Shown here: one piece after another, positions 1-5,910 of the stretch
Numbering within the stretch: position 1 is the first letter of the stretch
Layout: the number at the start of each line of letters is the position of its first letter
Origin: Xanthomonas translucens pv. translucens DSM 18974
GTDB lineage: Bacteria > Pseudomonadota > Gammaproteobacteria > Xanthomonadales > Xanthomonadaceae
NCBI RefSeq assembly: GCF_000331775.1
Contig: NZ_CAPJ01000457.1
Location: forward strand, 1-10,087
Direction: 5' to 3'
DNA length: 10,087 nt
Position numbers and translations under genes: made by a program
The notes under the pieces: generated by a model
Database searches by the model: none
The model's input: the letters and a program-made list of their open reading frames with translations, nothing else
Told to the model about the DNA's origin: nothing

Positions 1-2
1 GG

Positions 3-568
3 TGTCCGCATTGGGCGCCGCTGTGCAGCGGCATCGCTATGAAGGTCCGGAGTCTACGCGCTACCGGGACGCATCACTCCGCCGGCACCGCACCGTCGGC
101 ATCGTCCAGAGCGTGGTGGACATACAAGTGCTTGACCAGCACATAGAGCACCACGGTCAGCGGCGCTGCCAACACCACGCCCATCGGCCCGAACAGCACG
201 CCGATGCCGAACAGCGAGAACAGCAGCAAGGCCGGCGGCAGGTCCACCGCACGCGCCTGGATCAGCGGTTGCAACACATGGCCCTCGAGCTGCTGCAGGA
301 CCACGAATACCAGCAGCGCCCCCAGCGCCACCTGCGGGCTGACGGTGAAGCCGAGCAGCACCGCCGGGACCGCGGCCACGATCGGGCCGACGATCGGAAT
401 GAAGTCCAGCAGCGCGGTCAGCAGGCCGATGCCGAGCGCCACCGGAACGCCGAGCAGCCACAGTCCCAACCCGGTCAGACTGCCGATCACCAGCATCGCC
501 AGGAACTGACCGCCCAGCCAGGCGCGCAACACCTGGCCGCTGGCGCTCAATGCCTCGTCGGCGACATC
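3..568. repeat. Direct repeat copy A (duplicate of the AI-2E transporter gene 3' end)
   Basis: This segment matches 6396-6962 in the same orientation. By eye there are 12 substitutions and one 1-nt indel (near position 37) over about 566 bp, and half of the substitutions fall in the last 40 bp (530-568). The match starts at position 3 (bases 1-2 differ), but the left window edge prevents a firm boundary, so the repeat may continue further left. The match ends abruptly at about 568, after which the sequence belongs to the accessory operon. The repeat carries the last ~165 codons of an AI-2E family transporter, plus downstream sequence with a small GCCGCT/AGCGGC hairpin (17-32). Confidence 0.95.
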
Positions 569-610
569 AAGCACGTCAGCAGCGCGAAAAGCACGTTGCT
601 TGCCGAGCAT
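74..610 (-). pseudogene. AI-2E family transporter, 3' fragment (truncated duplicate, chimeric 5' end)
   Basis: This open frame of 178 codons encodes the C-terminal half of an AI-2E/PerM transporter. It is nearly identical to the end of the intact gene at 6468-7520, including the DFIPIVGP and LFGPMGVVLAAPLTVV motifs. The first ~14 codons (MLGKQRAFRAADVL) do not match the transporter. They come from operon DNA across the repeat junction near 568, so the apparent ATG at 610 is accidental. The N-terminal transmembrane helices and about 185 residues are missing, and no convincing ribosome binding site or promoter is seen. I infer a non-functional relic of the duplication that brought in or bounded the island. 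If translated, it would yield a short hydrophobic membrane peptide. Confidence 0.88.
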
Positions 611-639
611 CGCCGCTCACTGTTCATGTGTGCGCGCAT
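547..639 (-). CDS. Truncated start of an unidentified gene downstream of the kinase (possible membrane protein)
   Basis: Beginning 19 nt after the kinase stop codon, an ATG at 639 (or a second in-frame ATG at 627) opens a frame that stays open in operon-specific DNA for 24 codons. It then crosses the repeat junction at about 568, and a TGA follows at 547. The operon-derived residues begin MRAHMNSERRCSAS and continue into NVLFALLTCL. The hydrophobic stretch resembles the first transmembrane helix of an exporter or other membrane protein, but it is too short to assign to a family. The same strand and close spacing suggest a sixth operon gene whose remainder was lost at the repeat boundary. No strong Shine-Dalgarno is visible, so translation could rely on coupling. 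It could also be a chance open frame. Confidence 0.3.
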   Translation of the reverse strand: MRAHMNSERRCSASNVLFALLTCLMSPTRH

Positions 640-658
640 CAAGCCGCTTGCTTTGGCG

Positions 659-1228
659 CTACATTTTCGAGGATGCTCTGCCACTCCATGTCACAATCGC
701 AATGGCGGCGTCGTGTGGCAACAGCTCAGACGTATCGATGCAGAGAGGGTTATCCGACCCGACCGGAACCGTATATGCGAATTCCTGCAGAATGGCAGCA
801 AGATTGGCACGGCTGTTGACTTTCCCGAATGCGCGCCGGTAGGCGTTTTCCACCCTGTCGATTAGGTGATGGTTGGGTGCCCTTAGTTGAACAAAGAATG
901 GCGTCGTCCGGTGGTCTGCGCAGAGGGCTTGGAGCGCATCGACATACCAATCGTCCTCGGGACCGCTATAGCAGAAAGTGGTAACTACGTCGCGAGGATC
1001 GGACTCGAGCAGTAACGCCATCGCAATGAGCCTCAGCCGGCATGCGAAGCGCCTGCGCATCTCAAAACTGCTATCGGCGGCCAGCAACTCGGTGGCGAGA
1101 TCGTAAGTCAGATGGTTATGGAAAAGACTCGCGGATAGCTGCTTCGCGAGTTCTTTCCCGACGGTCAATTTTCCGACGGCGGGCGGACCGTAAAGCATCA
1201 CGAGCTTTCTCCCGCGGTACAAGGTCAT
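659..1228 (-). CDS. P-loop small-molecule kinase / AAA-family ATPase (chloramphenicol phosphotransferase-like fold)
   Basis: A predicted 189-residue nucleoside-triphosphate-dependent kinase. The Walker A motif GPPAVGKLT is at residues 14-22, followed by the FHNHLT segment (36-41) typical of a family of small stand-alone P-loop kinases often annotated as AAA ATPase or shikimate/chloramphenicol-kinase-like. The start at 1228 is preferred over an in-frame ATG at 1267. It has a GAGG ribosome binding site at 1234-1237 with 5-nt spacing, and it lies 7 nt after the preceding stop, whereas the 1267 start would overlap the upstream oxygenase by 32 nt. It is the last complete gene of the operon. The substrate is unknown. 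It may phosphorylate the pathway product or an intermediate, as tailoring or self-protection; both roles are inference. Base composition looks less GC-rich than the flanking core genes. Confidence 0.75.
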   Translation of the reverse strand: MTLYRGRKLVMLYGPPAVGKLTVGKELAKQLSASLFHNHLTYDLATELLAADSSFEMRRRFACRLRLIAMALLLESDPRDVVTTFCYSGPEDDWYVDALQALCADHRTTPFFVQLRAPNHHLIDRVENAYRRAFGKVNSRANLAAILQEFAYTVPVGSDNPLCIDTSELLPHDAAIAIVTWSGRASSKM

Positions 1229-1233
1229 CGTCG

Positions 1234-1237
1234 CCTC
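1234..1237 (-). promoter_or_regulatory. Ribosome binding site that fixes the kinase start
   Basis: On the minus strand GAGG overlaps the TGA stop of the upstream oxygenase gene and lies 5 nt before the ATG at 1228. This stop/Shine-Dalgarno overlap suggests translational coupling and argues against the longer ORF starting at 1267. Confidence 0.6.
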
Positions 1238-1895
1238 ACTGGGCTGTGCTTGTCGTTCCGGGTTCATAGTAGGTGACGTTGAGCGTATTGCGAGTGATGC
1301 CCCCGGTTGCGGACAATCGCGTCACTTCATGCCACGTGTCTTGGTAGTGGCCATCGCGAATGATCACAGTGGCGTTTCCGACAGTTGGCATCATGACATG
1401 GCGGGCTTCGCAATGATTACGAGGGTCAAGAATGCGCAGCAATCCGCCCCATTCGCGCTGCCAATGGGCATTGAAATAAACAATCAAGCGAAAACCTCGG
1501 CGCAGCGACGCATCGACATGTGGCAGGTAGTGCGCGTCCTGTCCTCCGCGAAATGCTACGGCCTCCATCGGAAATTCCGTCAGGTCCGTTCTGCAAAAGG
1601 TGGCCATGGCCGCCCTGAATGTGTCCGATGCGAGCTCTTCGCACATCGCCCGCCATGCATCCGATAGCGTCGCTGGCGCGTCGATGCCGAGCGAGCCCAG
1701 CGGGACAATGGTACGTCGATAAAAGTGTCCTCCGTTGCGTTGCCGAAAGTTGAATCCTTCTGTCGGGAATTCAATCGCAAGTCTGTGTGCCAGCGCGTCG
1801 TTGCGCCATATTTCGCGCAATTCCCCCCAGTCGAACGGCACATCATGGCGCGTCCCTGCCGAAATCTGCTCGAGCGCGAAGTATCCAGCGGTCAT
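1236..1895 (-). CDS. Fe(II)/2-oxoglutarate-dependent oxygenase, prolyl-4-hydroxylase-like
   Basis: A 219-residue enzyme expected to hydroxylate a substrate using Fe(II), O2 and 2-oxoglutarate in the cytoplasm. The metal triad is visible as H126-x-D128 (in YLPHVDAS) and H189 (in DTWHEVTRL). R202, 13 residues later in TRNTLNVTYY, fits the residue that binds the 2-oxoglutarate carboxylate. Between them, a YFNAHWQREWGG segment fits the strand-turn pattern of the 2OG-FeII_Oxy_3 / P4H family. The length is normal for small bacterial members. The start at 1895 has AAGGAA 4 nt upstream. It begins 26 nt after the aminotransferase stop and is followed 7 nt later by the kinase, so it is internal to the operon. 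This is a different oxygenase class from the TauD-like enzyme at 4198-5076, so the pathway probably has two separate oxidation steps. The substrate is not predictable; free amino acid, peptide or small acid are all possible. Confidence 0.85.
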   Translation of the reverse strand: MTAGYFALEQISAGTRHDVPFDWGELREIWRNDALAHRLAIEFPTEGFNFRQRNGGHFYRRTIVPLGSLGIDAPATLSDAWRAMCEELASDTFRAAMATFCRTDLTEFPMEAVAFRGGQDAHYLPHVDASLRRGFRLIVYFNAHWQREWGGLLRILDPRNHCEARHVMMPTVGNATVIIRDGHYQDTWHEVTRLSATGGITRNTLNVTYYEPGTTSTAQ

Positions 1896-1921
1896 GTGTT
1901 TCCTTGTCCGAAAAGAAAGAG

Positions 1922-3178
1922 TCAGTGTTGCGACGCGCTGTCTATCGCATGGACAAGCCGTTGCGTCAGCTCGTCAATTTCATTGTCATCCATGGTGAAA
2001 GGCGGCGCGAGCTTGAGATGTCGATCCGCAGCGCCGATGATCAACCCATGCCGCCGCGCGTCGAGTTGGACGCGGTTGCATGCCTCTGGCGAATCGAATG
2101 TGATCGAAAGCATTAACCCTTTTCCTTGCGCACTCACGACATTGCCCGTCGCCGGCAACTTCTCGCGAATTGCCTGCAGCAAACGCTCGCCCTTCGTTCT
2201 GACGCTTTCATAGCAGTGCTGGACATGCAGGTAGTCGAGAATGAACAATGCGGCGCGGCAGCCCAACAGGTTGCCGGACTGTGTGTGTCCATGCCGGAAA
2301 AATGGGATGGAGTGCGCGGCGAAGCTATCGGCGATCTTGGGTGTCGTCATCACGGCAGTGATCGGGAAGCCGCCGCCGAGGCATTTACTGAAAATAACGA
2401 TGTCCGGATTCGCGCCCTGAGAGACCGACTCGCACAGCGTGCCGGCGCGTCCGATTCCACAATAGACCTCATCGCAAATTAAAGGAATGTCGTATGTCCT
2501 GGCGAGCGATGACAGGGCCTGCAGAAAGCCGTCCGGAAACTGATATGTCCCCGCCATCGCCATAATGGGCTCTATGATGATCGCCGCCACGGTCGATCCA
2601 TGTTCTGCAAGAAGCGCTTCCCATGTTTGCAAGTCGTCGAGGCTCTGCGGTGGTGGCACCGTCATCGAGCAGGTGGCGACAAATGGCAATGCACCTTCGT
2701 TGATGAAGGGGCGTCGCGTGGCGACCATCGCGCCGAGCGTGCAGCCATGGTAGGCGCCATCGATGGCTACCACCAGCGTTCGCTGCGGATGATTGCGACT
2801 GATTTGATACTGCCACGCCATCTTCAGTGCGGCTTCGACGCCCTCGCTGCCGCTACCTGCCAGGAATGTATGTGCGAGTCCCGATGCTGCCAGCTCATCG
2901 CCGAGCCGCTCTGCAAGCGCCTCCGGCAGCACCGTGCTCAAACCGATGTTGCACGCGTGGACAAGCGTATCCATTTGCCGTTTGACGGCATCGAGAAGTG
3001 CTGGGTGAGAATGGCCGAGGCAGTGGTTATAGCTGCCCGATATTCCGTCCAGATAACGTCGGTCCGCATCGTCATACAGATGAATGCCTTCGCCCCTGAC
3101 GATTCTGGGTCTGCCATCCTCCGCATTCAAGGACGTGTACGGTGGCCAATAGCGGCGCGACCTAGAGATAGCATTCAT
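1922..3178 (-). CDS. Class III PLP-dependent aminotransferase
   Basis: A complete 418-residue fold-type I aminotransferase of the class III (ornithine / DAPA / omega-amino acid) family, at the family's usual length. Visible landmarks are the PLP-phosphate loop GSGSEG (residues 108-113), GAYHG (141-145), the cofactor aspartate in ICDEVYCGIGR (D236), the Schiff-base lysine in FSKCLGGGFP (K265), and the HGHTQSGN segment near residue 297. It should move an amino group, often from a terminal amine, to a keto acid or aldehyde. The start ATG at 3178 has AAGGGG at 3186-3191 with 7-nt spacing and overlaps the end of the sulfotransferase gene by 17 nt, indicating coupled translation. It sits between the sulfotransferase and the second oxygenase. 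Its sequence does not point to a specific primary-metabolism enzyme such as ArgD or BioA, and the operon context suggests specialised metabolism. Amino donor and acceptor are unknown. Confidence 0.93.
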   Translation of the reverse strand: MNAISRSRRYWPPYTSLNAEDGRPRIVRGEGIHLYDDADRRYLDGISGSYNHCLGHSHPALLDAVKRQMDTLVHACNIGLSTVLPEALAERLGDELAASGLAHTFLAGSGSEGVEAALKMAWQYQISRNHPQRTLVVAIDGAYHGCTLGAMVATRRPFINEGALPFVATCSMTVPPPQSLDDLQTWEALLAEHGSTVAAIIIEPIMAMAGTYQFPDGFLQALSSLARTYDIPLICDEVYCGIGRAGTLCESVSQGANPDIVIFSKCLGGGFPITAVMTTPKIADSFAAHSIPFFRHGHTQSGNLLGCRAALFILDYLHVQHCYESVRTKGERLLQAIREKLPATGNVVSAQGKGLMLSITFDSPEACNRVQLDARRHGLIIGAADRHLKLAPPFTMDDNEIDELTQRLVHAIDSASQH

Positions 3179-4205
3179 ATAGCGTCCCCTTGAGTTCGGA
3201 TCTCAATTGATCGTTGTTATCGACCGTCGATGAAATCAATGATGTCTCCTTTTTTCCTGTTCCCGGCTGAAGTCGCGCGGACGACACGCCCAGGAAGGCG
3301 AGCAATTTGGCATGCGTGGATGCCGGTTTGGTGAGCAAATCATCGTATTCGATCGGGAAGATCGCGTGGCGATCGAAGCGTTCAAGGAATTCGGCGCGGT
3401 TGGCAAGATCGCGATCTATGAAATCGACGAGTTCGTCGCGCGAAATGGACAGGTTGATCTGTTGCCGCCACCTCTTGTCGTCGCGGCCGACGTACCAGAC
3501 GTGATCGAGAAGACTTTTTTTGAGCGACAGCAGTTGCGCCATGCGGTTGCGTCAATCCAGCAGGATGATCTTCAGGTCCCGCATTTCGGCCAGCGTCTCC
3601 CACACATTGACGCCTGCCCACTCGGTGTCTAGATCGCGAAAGAGCACAAAGCCTACCGCTTCTACATACTCGAAATACGGTCGAAATAGATGCCGCGCGA
3701 GAATTTGCTCTGCTGTAGTGGTCTGTACACAATACGGCAGAAGGTGTTGGCCGAAGCGATTGAATGCTTCGCCATGCATCTCGATGCATGGATGCGAGCC
3801 GAGCAGCGTGCGCAACAGGTGGGTGCCGGAGCGTGGCGTGGATACGATGACGAATTTTTTGTACTGCATCTGCGCCGAGGCGATCTCATCGTGCAGGCTG
3901 CCGCCCACCCATTTTTTTTGCTCGGCTTGCGCGATCTGCGCGCGGATGAGTTCGAACATATCTGGCGAGCTATCGGCCAGGCCGAGCAACGGTGCCATTA
4001 CTTCGTCGCCTCGCAATCCCTTGTTGCTCCAGCGTCTTCCGCCGTTGTGATATTCGCGCACGAATTCCACGATGGACGACGCCATGTCGTCGTCGATGGC
4101 GTATGTCGCAAGATCACTCCGAATCCGCGCGGCAAGCCCGCTCGCGGGGTGCGACATCCATAAGGACCATTGGGATGCAAGCAGCGGCGACGATGCCTCA
4201 GCCAT
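3162..4205 (-). pseudogene. PAPS-dependent sulfotransferase, interrupted by an in-frame TGA
   Basis: This frame runs for 347 codons with one internal TGA (3552-3554). Residues 122-131 read STPRSGTHLL, the 5'-phosphosulfate loop of PAPS sulfotransferases. The 3'-phosphate-binding segment reads KIILLD, stop, RNRMAQLLSL. A downstream region (IEYDDLLTKP, LLAFLGVS) matches the family's C-terminal part. TGA stands where Stf0-type enzymes carry an arginine, so a CGA to TGA transition is the simplest origin. Everything after the stop remains open in the same frame, and an ATG occurs at 3542, 9 nt past the TGA. An N-terminal extension of about 110 residues precedes the catalytic domain, which is unusual. 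The start ATG at 4205 overlaps the preceding gene's TGA (ATGGCTGA). It would transfer sulfate to a hydroxyl or amine of the pathway product. Alternatives to a true pseudogene are a sequencing error, readthrough, or a reinitiated two-part protein. Confidence 0.85.
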
Positions 4206-5076
4206 CTGTGCGTACTCTGATGTCTGCTTGGGGAGCCAACGCGCGAGCGGGAGTTTCCTGCATGGCGTACGCGCGCGGAGCGCATAGAAAGAGGCCTCGC
4301 AGTAGAATGCGCGGGTTGGCGGGATCGTCGGCGTAGGCGCTTCGTCCGTGTGAAAGCTGGTCGTTGCGCATGATCAATGCCTGTCCTTTTTGAAGTGCGA
4401 AGCTCAGTGCGTAGCCGCTATCAGGATCGGTGAGGCGCGTCAGGTACGCCACCGCATCAAGCACTCGGGGATCCATGCGGCGCGAATAGTCCCAATCCGC
4501 GGTCACGTCGAGGGTGAAGCCAGCAACGATCGCGCCGTCTTCTGCGGCGAGGAACACCGGGCCGATGTGCTCATATTGTCTGTCCAAGCGTGGATCGGTC
4601 GATCTGCGCCGGAACGCGTTCGGGGCTAGCAGGCATTGGGCAAGCTCTGGATGATCTCGGGAAAGTGCCGCAAATGCCGACAGGCTGTCGAACAGGATCG
4701 ATTCGCCGCCGTTAGATGCATGCTGCTTGCAAAGCAGCACCGACGTCTTGATCGTGCCAATGGGCAGGTAGGAACCGTCGGTATGCAACGCCACGCTCGA
4801 CGTGCCGTTGAATACATCATGCCGGCCGCTGGTTAAACCGCCGACCTTGTTCATGCCGGATGGCGACATGCCTTCCGTGTGCAATCGGCGGTTGAAATCG
4901 GACTGATACATCGGTCCGAGGTGATAGAGTGCTGCCAGGCGCTCGAAGTCGTGCGCATCGAACCGCCATTTGTCGCAGACGATCGCGAATCCGTACCTGC
5001 CGACATCCCGTACGACGGATTTTACATCGTTCACATCGAGCACCTGTGCAGGCCAATCGTCGAAACGGGTTCGCAT
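4198..5076 (-). CDS. TauD/TfdA-family Fe(II)/2-oxoglutarate dioxygenase (clavaminate-synthase-like)
   Basis: A 292-residue double-stranded beta-helix oxygenase of the TauD/clavaminate synthase superfamily. The iron ligands are H98-x-D100 in ALHTDGSY and the distal H243 in NDQLSHGRSAY. R256 or R260 in NPRILLRGLF is the candidate 2-oxoglutarate-binding arginine. The N-terminal GRYGFAIVCD segment is also typical of the family. The length matches (280-330). It should hydroxylate, desaturate or otherwise oxidise a small polar substrate in the cytoplasm. The start at 5076 has AGAGG at 5083-5087 with 6-nt spacing. It is the first complete gene of the minus-strand operon, and its TGA overlaps the sulfotransferase ATG. 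No clear sigma-70 promoter could be picked out in the 136 nt upstream. A decayed dehydrogenase on the same strand lies just beyond, so the original promoter may have been further upstream and lost. Confidence 0.86.
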   Translation of the reverse strand: MRTRFDDWPAQVLDVNDVKSVVRDVGRYGFAIVCDKWRFDAHDFERLAALYHLGPMYQSDFNRRLHTEGMSPSGMNKVGGLTSGRHDVFNGTSSVALHTDGSYLPIGTIKTSVLLCKQHASNGGESILFDSLSAFAALSRDHPELAQCLLAPNAFRRRSTDPRLDRQYEHIGPVFLAAEDGAIVAGFTLDVTADWDYSRRMDPRVLDAVAYLTRLTDPDSGYALSFALQKGQALIMRNDQLSHGRSAYADDPANPRILLRGLFLCAPRAYAMQETPARALAPQADIRVRTDG

Positions 5077-5161
5077 ACAATGCCTCTGATGAAAATAAAA
5101 ATTCTGGTGCTGAAGCGTTTTCGGGCGGGTAGCGCATACGGCCGGCCTTCATTGAGCACCA

Positions 5162-5181
5162 AGCGGCGATTGCTCGCCGCT
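5162..5181. other. Perfect 8-bp stem-loop upstream of the oxygenase operon
   Basis: AGCGGCGA (5162-5169), loop TTGC, TCGCCGCT (5174-5181). It lies 86 nt upstream of the operon's first ATG and downstream of the dehydrogenase remnant. On the plus strand it is followed by GATTTT; on the minus (operon) strand no T-run follows. It could be a leader hairpin, an operator, or a weak terminator for plus-strand transcription. A second imperfect hairpin (CTTCATCGG against CCGTATGAAG, 5202-5225) is adjacent. Confidence 0.4.
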
Positions 5182-5212
5182 GATTTTATGAAGTTCATCC
5201 ACTTCATCGGAT

Positions 5213-5460
5213 TTACCGTATGAAGATGGCGAGTCGTGATTTCTTGCATGCGGTGCTCGTGCCGCCATCGATCTCGATAATCTGACCGGCAATGTGTTTT
5301 CGAACCGCTATCAAGCGTGCGACCGAAAATTTAATGTTTCCGCCGGCGCACGCAAGACGCAGGAATACATTGGCTAACTGTGTGTTTCGATGATGTTTGC
5401 CAGAAACTGGCGATCATTATGTACGGGAATAACCCGAGTTACCGTGATGTCGTACTCGTC
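5213..5460 (-). pseudogene. Short-chain dehydrogenase/reductase (SDR), decayed C-terminal fragment
   Basis: On the minus strand, the frame ending at TAA 5213 contains RKHIAGQIIEIDGGTS (GQ codons near 5282-5287), the characteristic end of SDR enzymes (ITGQVIxVDGG). Upstream in the same frame is QLANVFLRLA, also SDR-like. A second frame further up reads DEYDITVTRVIPVHNDRQF and then hits TAG; it resembles the YGITVNxVxPG segment that follows the catalytic lysine in SDRs. Stops and at least one frameshift separate these pieces, and the N-terminal Rossmann half with the YxxxK site is absent. It lies on the operon strand, 137 nt upstream of the TauD-like gene, so it may be the former first gene of the operon, destroyed by the mobile debris at 5.5-6.3 kb. 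The SDR assignment is strong for the last 20 codons and tentative before that. Confidence 0.6.
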
Positions 5461-5567
5461 CCATTAAGGTAAAGTATGACGCTATCTACAAACTCGATCA
5501 TGCAAGCTGCGAACAGCAGGCCCTGCTGCGCCGCCGCCATTGATCAACGATCAATCCTTGGGGCCAG

Positions 5568-5612
5568 GCTGTGCGGCGCACCATCGTGGATGCCACGATC
5601 ATTGCCGCGCCC
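5568..5612 (+). mobile_element. IS5-family transposase fragment
   Basis: The plus-strand frame at 5568-5612 reads AVRRTIVDATIIAAP. The TIVDATIIAAP core is the conserved strand carrying the first DDE aspartate of IS5-type transposases. The usual SSTKN continuation is replaced by unrelated sequence, and the frame stops soon after. Nothing else of the element is recognisable, although TTGATC-AAC-GATCAA (5540-5554) and a perfect 8-bp inverted repeat (5621-5641) lie alongside. It is a dead remnant. Confidence 0.55.
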
Positions 5613-5669
5613 TTCCCGGCCAGGCGCCTCGATGGCGCCTGATGGCGTCGTTAGCGGTGAGGCAGCGCA

Positions 5670-5831
5670 ATGCGATTGATGGCATGGTGTCCGCTGAGCG
5701 GGACGTGGATGTCGCGACGGGGCGAGATCGTCGTGCGCCATGGCAGGGACGGCAAGGATCATCGCACGACGCTGCCGCTGCGCGACGCGTTGCTGGCGCA
5801 GATGGAGCAGACACGCCTAGGGCATGCGTAA
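5670..5831 (+). pseudogene. Degenerate tyrosine recombinase, integron-integrase-like fragment
   Basis: The plus-strand frame from 5721 to the TAA at 5829-5831 reads GEIVVRHGRDGKDHRTTLPL and continues to ALLAQMEQTR. This matches the beta-sheet lysine region (VRxGKGGKDRxTxLP) of IntI and XerC-type integrases. The frame from 5670 reads MRLMAWC, resembling the GMRLME segment with the first catalytic arginine. Between them ERDVDVA, the expected KDVDxA linker, is in a different frame (5696-5719), so at least two small indels have occurred. The catalytic HxxR and tyrosine box is missing. Xanthomonas chromosomes are known to carry decayed integron integrases, which fits. It is not functional. Confidence 0.6.
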
Positions 5832-5842
5832 TGCCAGGACAT

Positions 5843-5874
5843 CATGAAGACCGAGCAAATCCGCGGTCTTCATG
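5843..5874. repeat. Perfect 10-bp inverted repeat at the recombinase/IS4 junction
   Basis: CATGAAGACC (5843-5852) and GGTCTTCATG (5865-5874) are separated by 12 nt. A smaller GGCAT/ATGCC hairpin lies just left (5821-5835). On the minus strand the right arm contains an ATG (5873) preceded by GAGG. It opens an 18-codon frame beginning MKTADLLGLHDVLALRMP, possibly the truncated start of another mobile-element gene. No T-run follows either arm, so it is not an obvious terminator. Confidence 0.5.
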
Positions 5875-5910
5875 GCAACACCTCAACCGTCCAGCATCGC
5901 CTTGTCGCGA

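Noticed and set aside
3545..3560. Selenocysteine decoding of the sulfotransferase TGA
   Set aside because: The position is usually arginine, not cysteine, in the Stf0-type family, and no obvious SECIS-like hairpin was identified just downstream. A nonsense mutation is simpler.
5031..5249. 72-codon minus-strand frame in the operon leader, possible precursor peptide
   Set aside because: It overlaps the SDR remnant end and the TauD-like start, lacks a clear ribosome site, and has no core/leader peptide pattern. Noted only as a point to check.
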